A stretch of 64,000 nucleotides of DNA from Podospora pseudoanserina (taxonomy: Eukaryota > Ascomycota > Sordariomycetes > Sordariales > Podosporaceae). The notes below the pieces were generated by a model. It was not told the origin of the DNA and did not search any database. It saw only the letters and a list, made by a program, of their open reading frames with translations. The position numbers and the translations under genes were made by a program. The number at the start of each line of letters is the position of its first letter. The stretch's first letter is position 1. The stretch spans positions 3,224,001 through 3,288,000 of the forward strand of contig NC_085921.1 in the NCBI RefSeq assembly GCF_035222485.1. Direction: 5' to 3'. Below are positions 46,172-56,756 of the stretch, piece by piece.

Positions 46172-46621
46172 TATTTTCGAGGCTCCTGTATCCGAGATTC
46201 GTACTATCGACCTAGAGAATGAATGGAACGGTGCAAAATCGCATGTCGAATCACGTCGGATATGCCTTCACATGGCAACTTGTCAGTCAACGACAAGGAC
46301 ACGGAGCTGAGAGCTTCCACAAACAGCAGTTGGGGATCATGAACACATTCGCTCTTGGCATCTTTCCCCAAGAAAGCGGCAGGGATAGGGGTCAGCCAGC
46401 CAATCGAAGGCCGGGCATTTCGCCCGCAGTCCGTCATTGTGGGTCATCCCTGCTGTGGCTTGACCTGCAAAAGTGTGGCTGCCGCTCTCCCGTGCGTGTG
46501 TCTGTTGCTGGCCAAGCTCCAAGTGGGAACATCACATTGACTTTGGACGCCGACGACATTCGCGACCTCCCCTCAACTTCCCCTCCTGCCACACCACAAA
46601 CAGGGAAATTCATAGCCCATC
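46172..46621. other. Bidirectional promoter region SEC39/NDUFS5
   Basis: 450 bp between two divergent starts. It is not strongly biased in composition, and no TATA box or repeat stands out. Short open frames here lack family likeness. Confidence 0.5.
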
Positions 46622-47083
46622 ATGGCGTCCGGATACGGCGTGAACGGCGGTGGGTAGCCTGGACACGTCCCAATGGCCTCAATTGGCCCTCACCTAGCAA
46701 CATATAAACTAACAATGCCCTCGCAGGCCCGTCTCGGTGCTTCCCCTTCTGGCAGGAGCTGCTCTCGTGCTACGTTGTCAACACCACCGAATTCGATGAC
46801 TCTGGAAAGGCCAAGTGCGCCGGACACATGGAGGACTACTACGAGTGCTTGCACCACAGAAAGGAGGTTAGCGACTGCCCCGAGCGCCGGCGCAAACATC
46901 ATAGGGAACCTCTCGCTGATCGAGATTGTGATACAGGCTGCCAGAGTCAAGGCCCTGCAGGCTGCTTACAGAGCTGCCGAGGCCAAGAAGCTGAAAGAGA
47001 ATCCTCCGAATGCTACGCAAATAAGGAATCTGGGGCTGCTAGACAAGGAGGACGACACAAAGAAGGTGCTTGGATCGAGCTAG
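46622..47083 (+). CDS. Mitochondrial complex I subunit NDUFS5-like (twin CX9C)
   Basis: Three exons, 46622-46649, 46727-46866 and 46937-47083, 104 residues. Intron 1 (77 nt) has a GTGGGT donor, ACTAAC branch site and CGCAG acceptor; intron 2 (70 nt) is GTTAGC...TACAG. Splicing gives MASGYGVNGGPSRCFPFWQELLSC, then CAGHMEDYYEC: two perfect C-x9-C motifs that form the disulfide-bonded CHCH hairpin of intermembrane-space proteins imported by Mia40. Together with HHRKEAARVKALQAAYR and ENPPNATQIRNLGLL this matches the NDUFS5 (15-kDa/11.5-kDa) subunit of NADH:ubiquinone oxidoreductase. Length agrees with fungal members. Confidence 0.93.
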
Positions 47084-47626
47084 ACGGGGCCGATGAGAGA
47101 ATAGACGTTTTCGATGTGCTTATAAAATTACTGGCGGTGGTTTGCAACCCGGCAATGGTGAGAAACGAAGCTGATACATTCATGTTAGTCGAGCTCTGGA
47201 AAATGGTGACTTGTTCGTTGATAATGGGTTGGGTTTGGGTTGTGCTGCGGTAGGCCAAGTGAAGCATATCTTCTGAACCACTGAGAGAGCTTTGTAGGGC
47301 TCGGATGTAAACAAATACCGGGAGCAACTCAGCAGAGCCCAGGAGCCAGAACCTGAAGGGCAGACGCCTGTGTCTCCGCAAACCATGCTTCGAGTGGAAA
47401 CTTCACCTGCGTGCCTTCCGTTTTGTCTGGTCTGGCAGTGAGTGCATTCACTTCTCTCAGGTTTGGCCCTTCCTTTCCAGCGACTTTCCTTCTTCTCGAC
47501 CAGGCTGTCGACCATTTTGGTTCCTGCTTGCATCTTGTTTGCGCATCCGGGAAGCCTTCAGGCCCACAGAGTCGCCTTTTCTTTCGACATTTCATTTCCT
47601 CCAGTCACTCGTTGATTCCCTTCAAG
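47084..47626. other. Intergenic spacer
   Basis: 543 bp between NDUFS5 and the uncharacterised 601-residue gene, both on the plus strand. It should contain a 3' UTR, a promoter and a leader rich in T and C (47450-47600). No gene is seen. Confidence 0.5.
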
Positions 47627-49536
47627 ATGCCTAGCCTCCGAGGCATCGAGATTTCCATCTCTACGAGCCCAGACGATGAACGAATCCCCGAGTACCCGCA
47701 TCCAGAAGGTTCAAGATGTCCAGCTCGTAGCTTCTCTCAGACTGTTCCCGACGATATACCCAAGAGCTTGGCCACGACCTTTCACCCAACCCCAGCTCAG
47801 TACCACAAGTATGGACCGTCAGTGTCTGTCTACATTCCATCTGTTTCTGGTGAGATTTTCGATCGAAGATGGTGCAGAGGCATCCGCTAATTCGGTCCAG
47901 GAACTCGTTTCTCAATCAACTATGCCGTCAATGCTCCGCCGCCTTCCCCTTGCAAGTTTGTTTTCTTTCGACTCTACATGAACGCCAGGCCCATTTCCGC
48001 CTGGGGGATTGAACCAGCTGTCAAGAATAATGGAAGGGTAGTCAAGTCCCTCTGGGCGCCAACAGCTCGATACATGGACCAAGTCGGGATCGAAAGCCGC
48101 AACTTCGTCTTCTTGCCAGGCCAGGAGCACAAATCTGTGGCAGAGGATGGCGGTTTGATTGAGATACAAGCCTTTCGCGCTAAAGCACGGCGGGCTAGAG
48201 CTCCAAAGCTGGAAGAATATAGACTTCAAGACAACTATGGCATAGCGTAAGTGTCTTTGACTGCGAGTTGTCAACTCTGTCCTCTAACTTCAATGCTAGG
48301 GCTCCCAGTGTTGGTCTTGTTGAACAACCTCAAGACATGTGTTACTACACCTTCATATTGATGGATCCCAAGGAGTCACCCTTTGCCTCGTTCCGTTTTC
48401 ACTACCGCACCTGGAGTAACCTCGAGCAGCTGAACTTGATCCCCACAAAGGAGCTCGACTTTCTCCGAAACATCTCGCCAAACACAAAGCGTGATAGCGG
48501 CCCAAGTATCGACTCCACCGAGAACGGTTCATCGGAAGAGGTTCGGTCTCCTTTGGAGAATTCGGATGAGGCAGTCTTTGACGACAGCGAAGAGGTGGAA
48601 CAAGAAAACGTCTTGCGTCGCAAACCCTCGGTCTACGTGCTCAACACGCCACCCGAGCGGTTCCAGGTTTCCACATCCAAGGCTGTGCTGCCCCAGCCGA
48701 GCAAAGCACTTAGGGATTGCTACCGTGAGTCGTATCTCCAGCGCCCTCTGCCAGAACTCCCCATTCACCAGCCTTCTGGCAGACCTTCACGACGATCCTC
48801 GGCTGCATCTGCCGTCTCTGCAGTGTCGGGAGCTCCCTCGATAACGCCTTCGCTTTGCCAACATATCGACGATGACTCTTTTAGTTTGGATAACACCGAG
48901 TTTGGCGTTGCAGCGGTGGCGAAGAGGGTTAGGTCGCCCGAGTCTGTGAGGCAGCTTGTCACCCCTGAGGCGGATGAGAATGTTGATGTTGGCAACGAAG
49001 AGGAGTATTCGATTTCTAATTATGAAATGTCGCCTCTTTCGACGAATGGATCGATCACCGAGTCGAGGTTGTCTCCTGGGGGGTATTATCCGATGACGGG
49101 AAGCAAGTTTGATAATGGACTGGCGAGTTTTTCGCCACCGCATCGACACCAAGCTGCTTACCCGCTCAGGCAGTATACCAGGCCGCCGTCGGTGTCGTTT
49201 TTCCATCCTCAGCAGGAAAATCATCATCAGAATATTGATCAGTTGATCACTCAGCAGGAGACGCTGACGTTGACGGAGGCGCAGTGGATGAGCCGCAGTC
49301 CTTCTCCTCCACAGACGACGCAAGGAGGAGATGATGGGAGACGACGTGTTTGGAGCCCGAAGGCGGCGGAGAGGGCTGGGAGTAGGGGGGGCCTTTTTTC
49401 TGGGTTGAAGAAGAAGAAATTTAGTGCTTCACCTAGGAAGCTTGCGCAGATGGTTAGGAGGAGGGAGGTCTCTGTTGGTAATAAGGGGGAGACGGGGAGT
49501 GAAGGTAGTGGGGAGAGGGTTGGGAACTGGATTTGA
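47627..49536 (+). CDS. Uncharacterised fungal protein with conserved N-terminal domain
   Basis: Three exons, 47627-47849, 47901-48246 and 48300-49536, 601 residues; introns are 51 nt (GTGAGA...TCCAG) and 53 nt (GTAAGT...GCTAG). Residues 1-250 look like a folded, beta-rich domain: GIEISISTSPDDERIPEYPHP, YHKYGPSVSVYIPSVSGTRFSI, CKFVFFRLYMNARPIS, FVFLPGQEHKS and YYTFILMDPKESPFASFRFHYRTW. The layout recalls fungal DUF7918-type domains, but I cannot assign the family firmly. The rest is Ser/Pro-rich, polar and probably disordered, ending with a basic LKKKKFSASPRKLAQMVRR segment that could act in nuclear targeting. No signal peptide or membrane span is visible. The gene model is convincing because three exons share a coherent domain; function is unknown. 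Confidence 0.78.
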
Positions 49537-49574
49537 TGTGGGTGTGAGCAGATGCTGGTTGGGGAATAGAAGTT

Positions 49575-49600
49575 TTCTTTTTTTTTTTTTTTTTTTTTTT
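49575..49600. repeat. Poly-T tract
   Basis: A run of about 25 T, broken by a single C near its left end, about 40 bp after the stop of the preceding gene, in its 3' flank. Confidence 0.9.
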
Positions 49601-49775
49601 AGGGAACAGGTCTTTTTGGGATGGTGTTTGGAATGTTGTGTTAAATTATACCCTGATGTACAGCTAGTTTACTGTTTGGTTTTCATGAAGGAAGATATGA
49701 TATGTTACGTTGGGTGTCTTAAAGTACATACAATGGGCTGCTGATACTTTTCATGAGGAGTAATTTCCTAGATTA

Positions 49776-50893
49776 TTACCACCATTTCTCGCACAGGACC
49801 CTGCTCTTGTCTATGCCTAGACCTTGTGGGGAGGGAGAGGTCAGGCCGTCGACAAATTGGTCGGTCATGGAGGGTACACCGCATATGTAGACTGCCACGT
49901 CGTCTTTGTGCTCCCCGATGGCGTTTGAGACGTCGGAGAGGGATATCCTTCTCTTTTCGAAAGGTATGGATAAATTTTTGGTTGTTATTTCGTTTGTTGA
50001 GATGTTGTTTGTGTTGGTGGGGCCACCAGTGGTGGTGAGGAAGAGCTTGATGTTGCCTTTCAGGGGGTCGTTTTGGTTGGAGAATAGATTGATGATTCGG
50101 TCGAGGAAGAGGGCTTGGGAGGTGTCGCCTGATTGGATTTTGCTGTTGGGGTCTTTGAGAGAGTAGAGGAGGGTGATTTCGGGTTGGGGGCGGGTGGTGG
50201 AGATGTGGGAGAGGATGCTGATTAGGGGGTTTATGCCAACTCCTCCTGCCACCAACACCAACTTTTTGAAGTTTGGGGGTGTGCTACTAGATCTGGGAGA
50301 GGATAATAACGGCTGTTGTTCGGAGGGACGTGATAATATTTGGGGTGGGTAGGTGAAGGAACCGCCTATGCGGATGCGGACGGGGGTGTGTAAGAGGGTG
50401 GAGGGGTCCTGCCAGAGGTAGGCTGCTGGGGGGTTGAGGGGGGATTGCTGGACTGCTAGTTCCATGTGGGGGTGGGATGGGGGTGAGGTTATGGTGAAGC
50501 CGCCGGGTTTTTGGCAGGAGGGGAAGGGGGGGTAATAGAGGTCTACCCATTGGCCGGGGAGGAAGCTGATGGGGGGTTGGGAAGGTTGGGAGGGCGTGAG
50601 GTGGAAGAGGCGGATTGCGGGGGTTATGGGGGTTATGGTGGTTATGAGGAGTTCGTGGAGGGACTGGAGGGATGTTAGTAGAGCTGGGGGATGAAGGAGG
50701 ACAGGGAAAGAGGTACGTTATCGCGGGGTTCGTGAGCGGTGCGGTCGATGTGGGTTGTTTTGATGGCGGGGGTCATGGTGGAGGTTTTGGTGGGGGTTTG
50801 AACGATTTGGAGCCAAATTTGAGAAATCTTGGGAGAGATATGGGAGAGTAATGATTGAGGCAAAGAACTGCGTTTTATAATCATCAAGTTCAT
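49776..50893 (-). CDS. OXNAD1-type NAD(P)H/FAD oxidoreductase
   Basis: Exons on the minus strand 50893-50717 and 50663-49776, 354 residues; the 53-nt intron (GTACCT, CTAAC branch, CCAG) joins EPRDN to SLHELLITT in phase 0. A ferredoxin-reductase-type FAD domain carries FLPGQWVDLYYPPFP and KPGGFTITSPP (flavin-binding region). The NAD domain begins KLVLVAGGVGINPLISIL, has LLYSLKD, and ends with YICGVPSMTDQFVDGL and a C-terminal CEKWW. This matches OXNAD1, a mitochondrial oxidoreductase whose substrate is not known. The first 39 residues (from the ATG at 50893) lack acidic residues and are rich in Ser, Lys and Ile, which fits a mitochondrial presequence; an alternative start at 50776 lacks it. 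The sense strand is strongly C-rich. Confidence 0.85.
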
Positions 50894-51396
50894 AGATCAA
50901 GTGGTCGAAATGAGGTTGTTTACGTACGCATTCTTGTGAGGTTGGATCCGGGGTTAAGAATGAGCGTGAGGAGCTGGTTGACCCCACCAAATTGGTCAGT
51001 TTGAGCAAGTACTCTTATTGCATGTAGTATTTCACAATACCTACGTTCTGGTTTTTCACCTAGGTAGATCTTGACGAAGTCTAGAAAGATGTTTTGTGAC
51101 CTTTTCTAACCTATATCTACAGAATCTGCAAAATAACATGCTGTGCTTGTGCTAGGTGTTGGTAACACATGTGAATGTGGTGAACTTGTTTTAAGTTCCA
51201 CAAGCAGAAATGCCAAGGTGGGTTGGGTGTGGGCCTGGTCAGTGCGGTTGAGGCCACAGGGATCGTGGCCTATCTAGCGGGAAAGCTGCCGGCAGGCAAG
51301 ACAAACAGGTTCTCGTGACATCCAAAGAAAAGACAACAGCTGCTGCACGCAACAAACCAGCAGTTGGTTTTCCGTCTTTTCGTGCCTGAGGAACCT
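50894..51396. other. Divergent spacer
   Basis: 503 bp between the OXNAD1-type gene (-) and the small gene at 51397 (+). AT-rich in the centre (51000-51200). No gene or repeat is seen. Confidence 0.5.
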
Positions 51397-51858
51397 ATGA
51401 GCTTTTGGATCGTGTCTCCGCCGCAAGAACCGTCTCAAGCTTTCCAAGCTGGAGCAATCAAGGTATGCCTGATCTTGCGCGCGCACATGGTAGAGGGCCC
51501 CACTAACCTAGAACCCTACCGGTCACATTTTCTGTACAGGAACGCGCAAGATCCACCAGAGCACTCTTCACCTGCTCAGAGAAACTCGCACGAAACTGGA
51601 ACCAGGACAGCGGCCCTGCTGACTCCCTCCGCTCCCACAGCTGCCCAGGATGCGAAAAGTGCGAAAGAGTAAGCCCTTGATCTACCTGTGATGCCAGGTG
51701 AACTCTTCTGTGCAGCGTAACCTAACCTTATTGACAGGAAGGAGCTCGACTACCACCGCACCGCACACACCTTTCCAGACTATGGGTATTGCGCCTGTGT
51801 CCATGAACCTGTCCTGACAACGCCGAAGCTAATCACTGCCTGTGGTAAAGCCCTGTAG
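51397..51858 (+). CDS. Small Cys-containing protein, unrecognised (tentative)
   Basis: Proposed exons 51397-51462, 51540-51668 and 51742-51858, about 103 residues. Intron 1 is convincing: GTATGC donor, ACTAAC branch site and GTACAG acceptor. Intron 2 has a GTAAGC donor and CTAAC branch, but two acceptors 4 nt apart: GACAG (51737) gives a shorter C-terminus of about 22 residues, and GAAG (51741) gives ELDYHRTAHTFPDYG and so on. Exon 2 reads ERARSTRALFTCSEKLARNW and then HSCPGCEKCER, a Cys cluster that could bind metal or form disulfides. No known family is recognised. The stop lies only 14 bp before the ULP2 start on the same strand. Splicing past that stop (a GTATTG donor near 51786 and an acceptor at 51850) would fuse it in frame with ULP2. 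Treat the 3' end as unresolved. Confidence 0.42.
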
Positions 51859-51872
51859 AGCGCAGTGTCGAC

Positions 51873-54800
51873 ATGTCTCTCCGATCGGTGTTCAAATCAC
51901 TTGTACGTCTCGACTTCATTGCCATCATAATGCAGGATTGCTACTAACTTTCCTAGAATCCCTGGGGCGCGAAAGCCGTCAACACCCTCGATTCGAGCCC
52001 CAAGAAGACGACCGAAAGGCCACAATCGGCCCATTCCAATGACTCTCGAGAAACACCACGAGCGAAGCGGCAGAAGACGAGCCGGGATACCGAAGTAGTA
52101 CCACGGGGGTCACAAGAGTCTATTGAGGAATTCCCGTCTCAACCGATTCAATCGCGGGGTCACACGTACAGCCCCTCAATATCTCCTTCGCCTATCAGTT
52201 CGCATGTTCCTATGTGGAATTCACATGCAATGGCTGAGTACCAGGGTCGAGGCAATCGCCGCCACCGGCATAGGTCTCTTGGTAGCAACAAGAGTCAGTC
52301 CTCAGCCGAGGACGTTCCCAGTGCGTTCGGTCAGAAATACACTGCACCCGATAATCAAGAACAAACTCGGTCTAAAGTGCAAAGCGATGCGGCCGACTTG
52401 GAGATTCTGAGGAATATATCAGCCCACTTACAGCCTGCCCAACCCAAGGGGAGGAAGAGACTGAAACAGGAATCCCACGAAGACGACGAGCTGGCAATGG
52501 GTCATACGCCCAATGATGGCAAAAAGCGCCAGCCAGGGCCCAGCGTCTCTCGCAGGGGCGATATAGTCCCTACACAATTCCCCAGAAAGGCAGCTAACGG
52601 TCGTGAGGACTGTCAGTCTCTTGGAGAGTCCGAACGCTTCACTGTTTCTGCAGCAGTCTGCTACCGGAATTACTATTATGTGGCTGGTGAGAAAGGCGGG
52701 ACAGATGCATGCTACATGCAAGCACATCATGATAAACCTCAGGCGGAACTTCGCGCATTTACACAAAATGGAAACCCCCACGGGACGCAACAGTGGCTCA
52801 AGCTTACAAACAAGATCAAAGCCTTGCATTTTCACCCGTCCAGTAGCCTCATTAAGGTCACTCAACCCACTGATACATCTCTGGACATCGGTAAACTGCT
52901 GGTCATCAAGTTTGTGACTCCTCAGGATGCTTCATCTGTTGCTCGTTGGGCTACAAGGGTTCTCAAGGTAAAGGTGGTGGAAGAGGAAGACAGGTACATA
53001 TCCTCGAAGCATTTCGTCCTCCGCCCTCGCTAACCATACTCTAGTAACAAGCTCCATGCCATTTATGACAAAGCACTTGGTGAAATCAATCGAGATACCC
53101 CATGGTCATCAGCAGGCAAAGTCGCTGGTGCGGGATCTCCTAATGCTCAGCCTCCCGATGCTGGCAAGGCACGGGGCACCAGTGCTAGCATTACACCCAG
53201 CCAAGTCTCACCCTCGAACAAACCGAGAGCCACCATCCGCGGTTCCATGCAAGTTTCGGAGCCCGCAACACCCCAACCAGTCGCGACTTACGGCAGACGA
53301 TCTTCGAGGTCAACTCACGGATCAACGACAGATGCGACTTCCGCTCCAATTGATGTAGATCTATCATTATCGCCTGAGACCCCTCCTCCGCCTCGTTGGT
53401 CTTTGCAAAACAGGAGCTGGTTGGAAGACTGGAAGACACCGCTACAATTTGGCAGAGTACAGGTGACCAAGGATGACATACCAAGACTGGATGAGGGCCA
53501 GTATCTGAACGATAGCATCATTGAATTTGGTTTAAAGTACCTTTTTGAAAAATTCACTGACAAGCATCCCGATCTCAGCAAGCGAGTCTACATGCACAAC
53601 AGCTTTTTCTACACGAGTTTGACCGGGGACGGTGGCAACCAATTCAAGTACGAGAATGTCAAAAGATGGACTGCAAAGGTGGATCTGCTGTCCTATGACT
53701 ACATTGTCGTCCCAATCAACCAGCACTTCCACTGGTGGGTTGCCATAATTTGCAACCCAGGGAAACTTGATCCGGCTGTTCGTCAGAAGGCAAAAGAAGC
53801 CGAAGCCACGATCCCTATCGACGTCGAAATGACCGATGCACCAAAGCTGGCTACGTCTGATGTTGTGGACAAAGCCACCGATGGCAAACCCGGATTTCGC
53901 CCATCAGCTTCTACTCAGCCAAAGCAACGCAAGCCTGCTTATAGCCTTGATGACCCCAGAATCATTCTGTTGGACTCGCTCGGATCTAGTCACGGCCCTG
54001 CCGTTAAGAACCTCCGCCGATATCTCATTGAAGAGTTCGAAGACAAGCGTGGCAGGAGGCTTGAGCAAGGTGATTGGCCAACTCGCCTTGGGATGAAGGC
54101 CACTAATATACCGCAGCAATCGAATCTCACAGACTGCGGAGTCTATGTCCTTGGATACGTGCAAGAGTTTGTCAAGGATCCAGATACCTTCGTCAAGGCT
54201 CTGCTGTCTAAGGAGCCGCACGAATGGGCATTAAGTGCCCCCCTATTGCGAACGCTCTGGAGGGATACTATCTTCTACGAAAAGAGTATGACCCGCACAG
54301 AGCCTGGCCGGCAGCAAGATGCGGGGATGATCTATCCCATGTCCGCGGAGAGAATGACAAAACTTTTTGCTCAAAGCGCCAAACTGAGCACCTCTCCTTC
54401 TCGCGATTCGGCTGTGGGTCGGAGGGAGGAATCACGACATGCAGCTGTACCAGAGCCGCTCAAACCTGTGGAAATGGCGGGAGAACCGGCGCAAGGGCGA
54501 ATAGGGTCTCCTGTAGAGGCACCAAAGCCCGCGAAAACTGCAAAGGAACCAGCAGGACGTATGATACCGACAGAAGGTGTGCAGGATGTAACCAAGCCTA
54601 TGGACCTCGTCGTCGACACACCCCTCATTCCTTCTATTGAGGATTCTATCGAGGACTCCCCTACCCCAGAACCTCCTCAAATCACCGACCTCTCCGCACT
54701 TGTAGAGCCCGGTTTCTCGAAGCATGTGGCCAAGCCTAAAGAGCGCCCCGCTTCAAAGTTGGGGACTTCGCCGACGCGGCAATCTTCTCATGCGGAAGAT

Positions 54801-55355
54801 GATGAAGTCATGCTTGTCCCTTTGGGTCGCCCTGACTCCACATTGTTCACGGCGAGGATATCGAGTTCCCCGGCGGAGGCAAAGAAAGCGGTTGATACGT
54901 CGGTGCAAGAGCTCGACGCAAAGTCATTCTGCAACAAGTCAGCCACACCTCCTGGGCACACCAAGAATGCAAAGCCTCGCCAGCCGACGCGCCAGGTTGC
55001 CCTAATGTCACAGTCATCTCCCGCCCAGGCTCCCAATCCAAAACGTGCTGATGCTGGCTCCACGTCCACAGGGGCGTCGAAGCGTCCTCATACCGGTTCC
55101 ACGCCTACTGGGGGTTCCACGCCTACTGGGGGTTCTCGCCCAAAACGCCTTGGTGCCAGCTCTCCACCTACCACGGGCTCTCAGTCGAGATATTTTAATG
55201 ATACCCCATCTCCCGGTCGGAGGCAGCGAGTGGCTACGAATGTAGGAGCTGCGTACACATCCGTGGGTTTTGCACCCACCAGGGAGGCTACCGTGGAGCA
55301 GAACTTGGCAGCGGTGAAGCATCATGAGCCGATCAATATTGATGACTCTGATTGA
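51873..55355 (+). CDS. ULP2/SMT4-type SUMO-specific protease
   Basis: Exons 51873-51902, 51957-52993 and 53045-55355, 1125 residues. Introns are 54 nt (GTACGT, ACTAAC, CCTAG) and 51 nt (GTACAT, GCTAAC, TCTAG). The N-terminal 180 residues are disordered and basic. A middle domain follows (FTVSAAVCYRNYYYVAGE to ASSVARWATRVLKV, about 235-350), PH-like in outline. The C48 cysteine-protease core (about 480-780) has the triad His585 in QHFHWWVAIICN, Asp666 in RIILLDSLGSSHGP and Cys720 in QSNLTDCGVYVLGYVQEF, with the FGRVQVTKDDIPRLDEGQYLNDSIIEF entry block. ULP2 removes SUMO, notably poly-SUMO chains, from nuclear proteins. A long polar tail follows with two 18-bp tandem repeats. The Ulp2 rather than Ulp1 call rests on the long C-terminal tail and central insert. 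Confidence 0.9.
55101..55137. repeat. 18-bp tandem repeat inside ULP2
   Basis: Two copies of a unit reading TCCACGCCTACTGGGGGT code for the peptide repeat STPTGGSTPTGG in the disordered C-terminal tail of the SUMO protease. Confidence 0.85.
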
Positions 55356-56094
55356 GTTGTGAGCGGTGGTTATTATATTCTAGCAGCAATCCCAAAGCGA
55401 CGTTGTAGCCATGTTGGGTCCGATTAGATAAGCTTGTTTGTTTCGTTCCATTTTTTTTTCTTCTTATCTATTTTGGCTTGTGGGTTACGGAAACATTGAT
55501 TATCATCCTGGTTTTCCTCAAGGTAAGGCGCAGAAGAGAGTGGGTATTTATCAATATGTGGGATTATTGGCAAGCATGGGATAGGAGTTTGGGTCCTGGT
55601 ATTGTTTGTTAGCTGTTTGCCTAATGGAGGAGAGTGGGGGTTGGGGACAGATCTGGGTACCTATGTAGGTGAGGCTGGGGGGGAAGGGGGGGGTAGGGGC
55701 AGAGAAATGAAAAGATATTGTTTTGTGTATGTATTTTTAGACATCAGCGATGGGGAGGGTTCATGGGGAGTTGAGCAATTGTATCATTTCCCAGGCAGCT
55801 TGAAAATTGTTTACCTCGTCTGTTTGTGTGTTCATGTGAGAATCTGGCCATGGGTATAATATTGGGTTTATCAAATGGATACTCCTGCATGTTAGGTATA
55901 CGAAGTTACAGGTGAGTTTTCTTCTCGGTGGACCTACCTATATGAGAACGGGTTGCAATAGGGTGCCTACCTATGTTTACAAACCCGACATGGCAATTTT
56001 TATGTTGGCATCTAATGGTCAAGTTTTGGCGATGGACGACCCCAACTTTACAAACTGACCAAGAAGTTTCAAGAAAAAATATCATGGGGTCAAC

Positions 56095-56129
<35 letters not shown>

Positions 56130-56756
56130 AACAAGACACAAAAATTGGAGTAGGATGATTTTACTTTGATCTTTTTCACAGATTGGGTTGGGCTTCGTGG
56201 TATAACTGATATATGGGGCATATAAACAGGAGGATGAAAATGATAAAGGAAAAGAAGAATAGGGTACGCTGTGTTTTAGTATAGTGTTGATTGTTTGGGC
56301 GGTGAAATATACCGTAGAGTTTGTGTGTAGGGATCTTGATTGATGTTGTGTGGGTGGAGGTTGTGTGGGTGGAGGTTGTGTGAATGGGGGTTGTGGGATT
56401 GAGGTTTGGTTTACATGAGTTTGGTGATGGTTTTTGTGATGGTGCTTGTGTGGTGATGATCTTCTTTCGCGGATGTTTCAAGAACAGGGGATCAGACGGT
56501 ACAATGGGCAGTACTATGTACATTACACTGATGGCATTCTCCAGTTCCTTTTCCTGTCAAAGATAATGATCGAATATGTACAGGTATACAGCCAAACCAG
56601 CTTCAACCACCAGGCGAGTAGTATCGACAAGCAGCCTTCCCATTTTATTTACTCCAGATAAAACACTGTTCAAATGGGCATAAAACAAACTCATCAAACG
56701 CCGTGCCATGCATATCTACCGAACCAAAGTAGAACCCCCCACGCCCCTCTAATTGT
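55356..56756. other. Convergent intergenic region, 1.4 kb
   Basis: Between the ULP2 and RRP9 stop codons. G-rich block at 55620-55710, a 30-base A tract at 56097, a GTGTGGGTGGAGGTT direct repeat near 56347-56380, and otherwise AT-rich DNA. It is long for two 3' UTRs, but no gene is supported. Confidence 0.5.
56097..56126. repeat. Poly-A tract
   Basis: About 30 consecutive A residues in intergenic DNA. There is no flanking target-site duplication or retroelement sequence, so it is not evidently a retrotransposed tail. Confidence 0.9.

Noticed and set aside
56097-56126. Poly-A tract as the tail of a retrotransposed copy
   Set aside because: No upstream element sequence and no target-site duplication; a simple homopolymer is the better reading.
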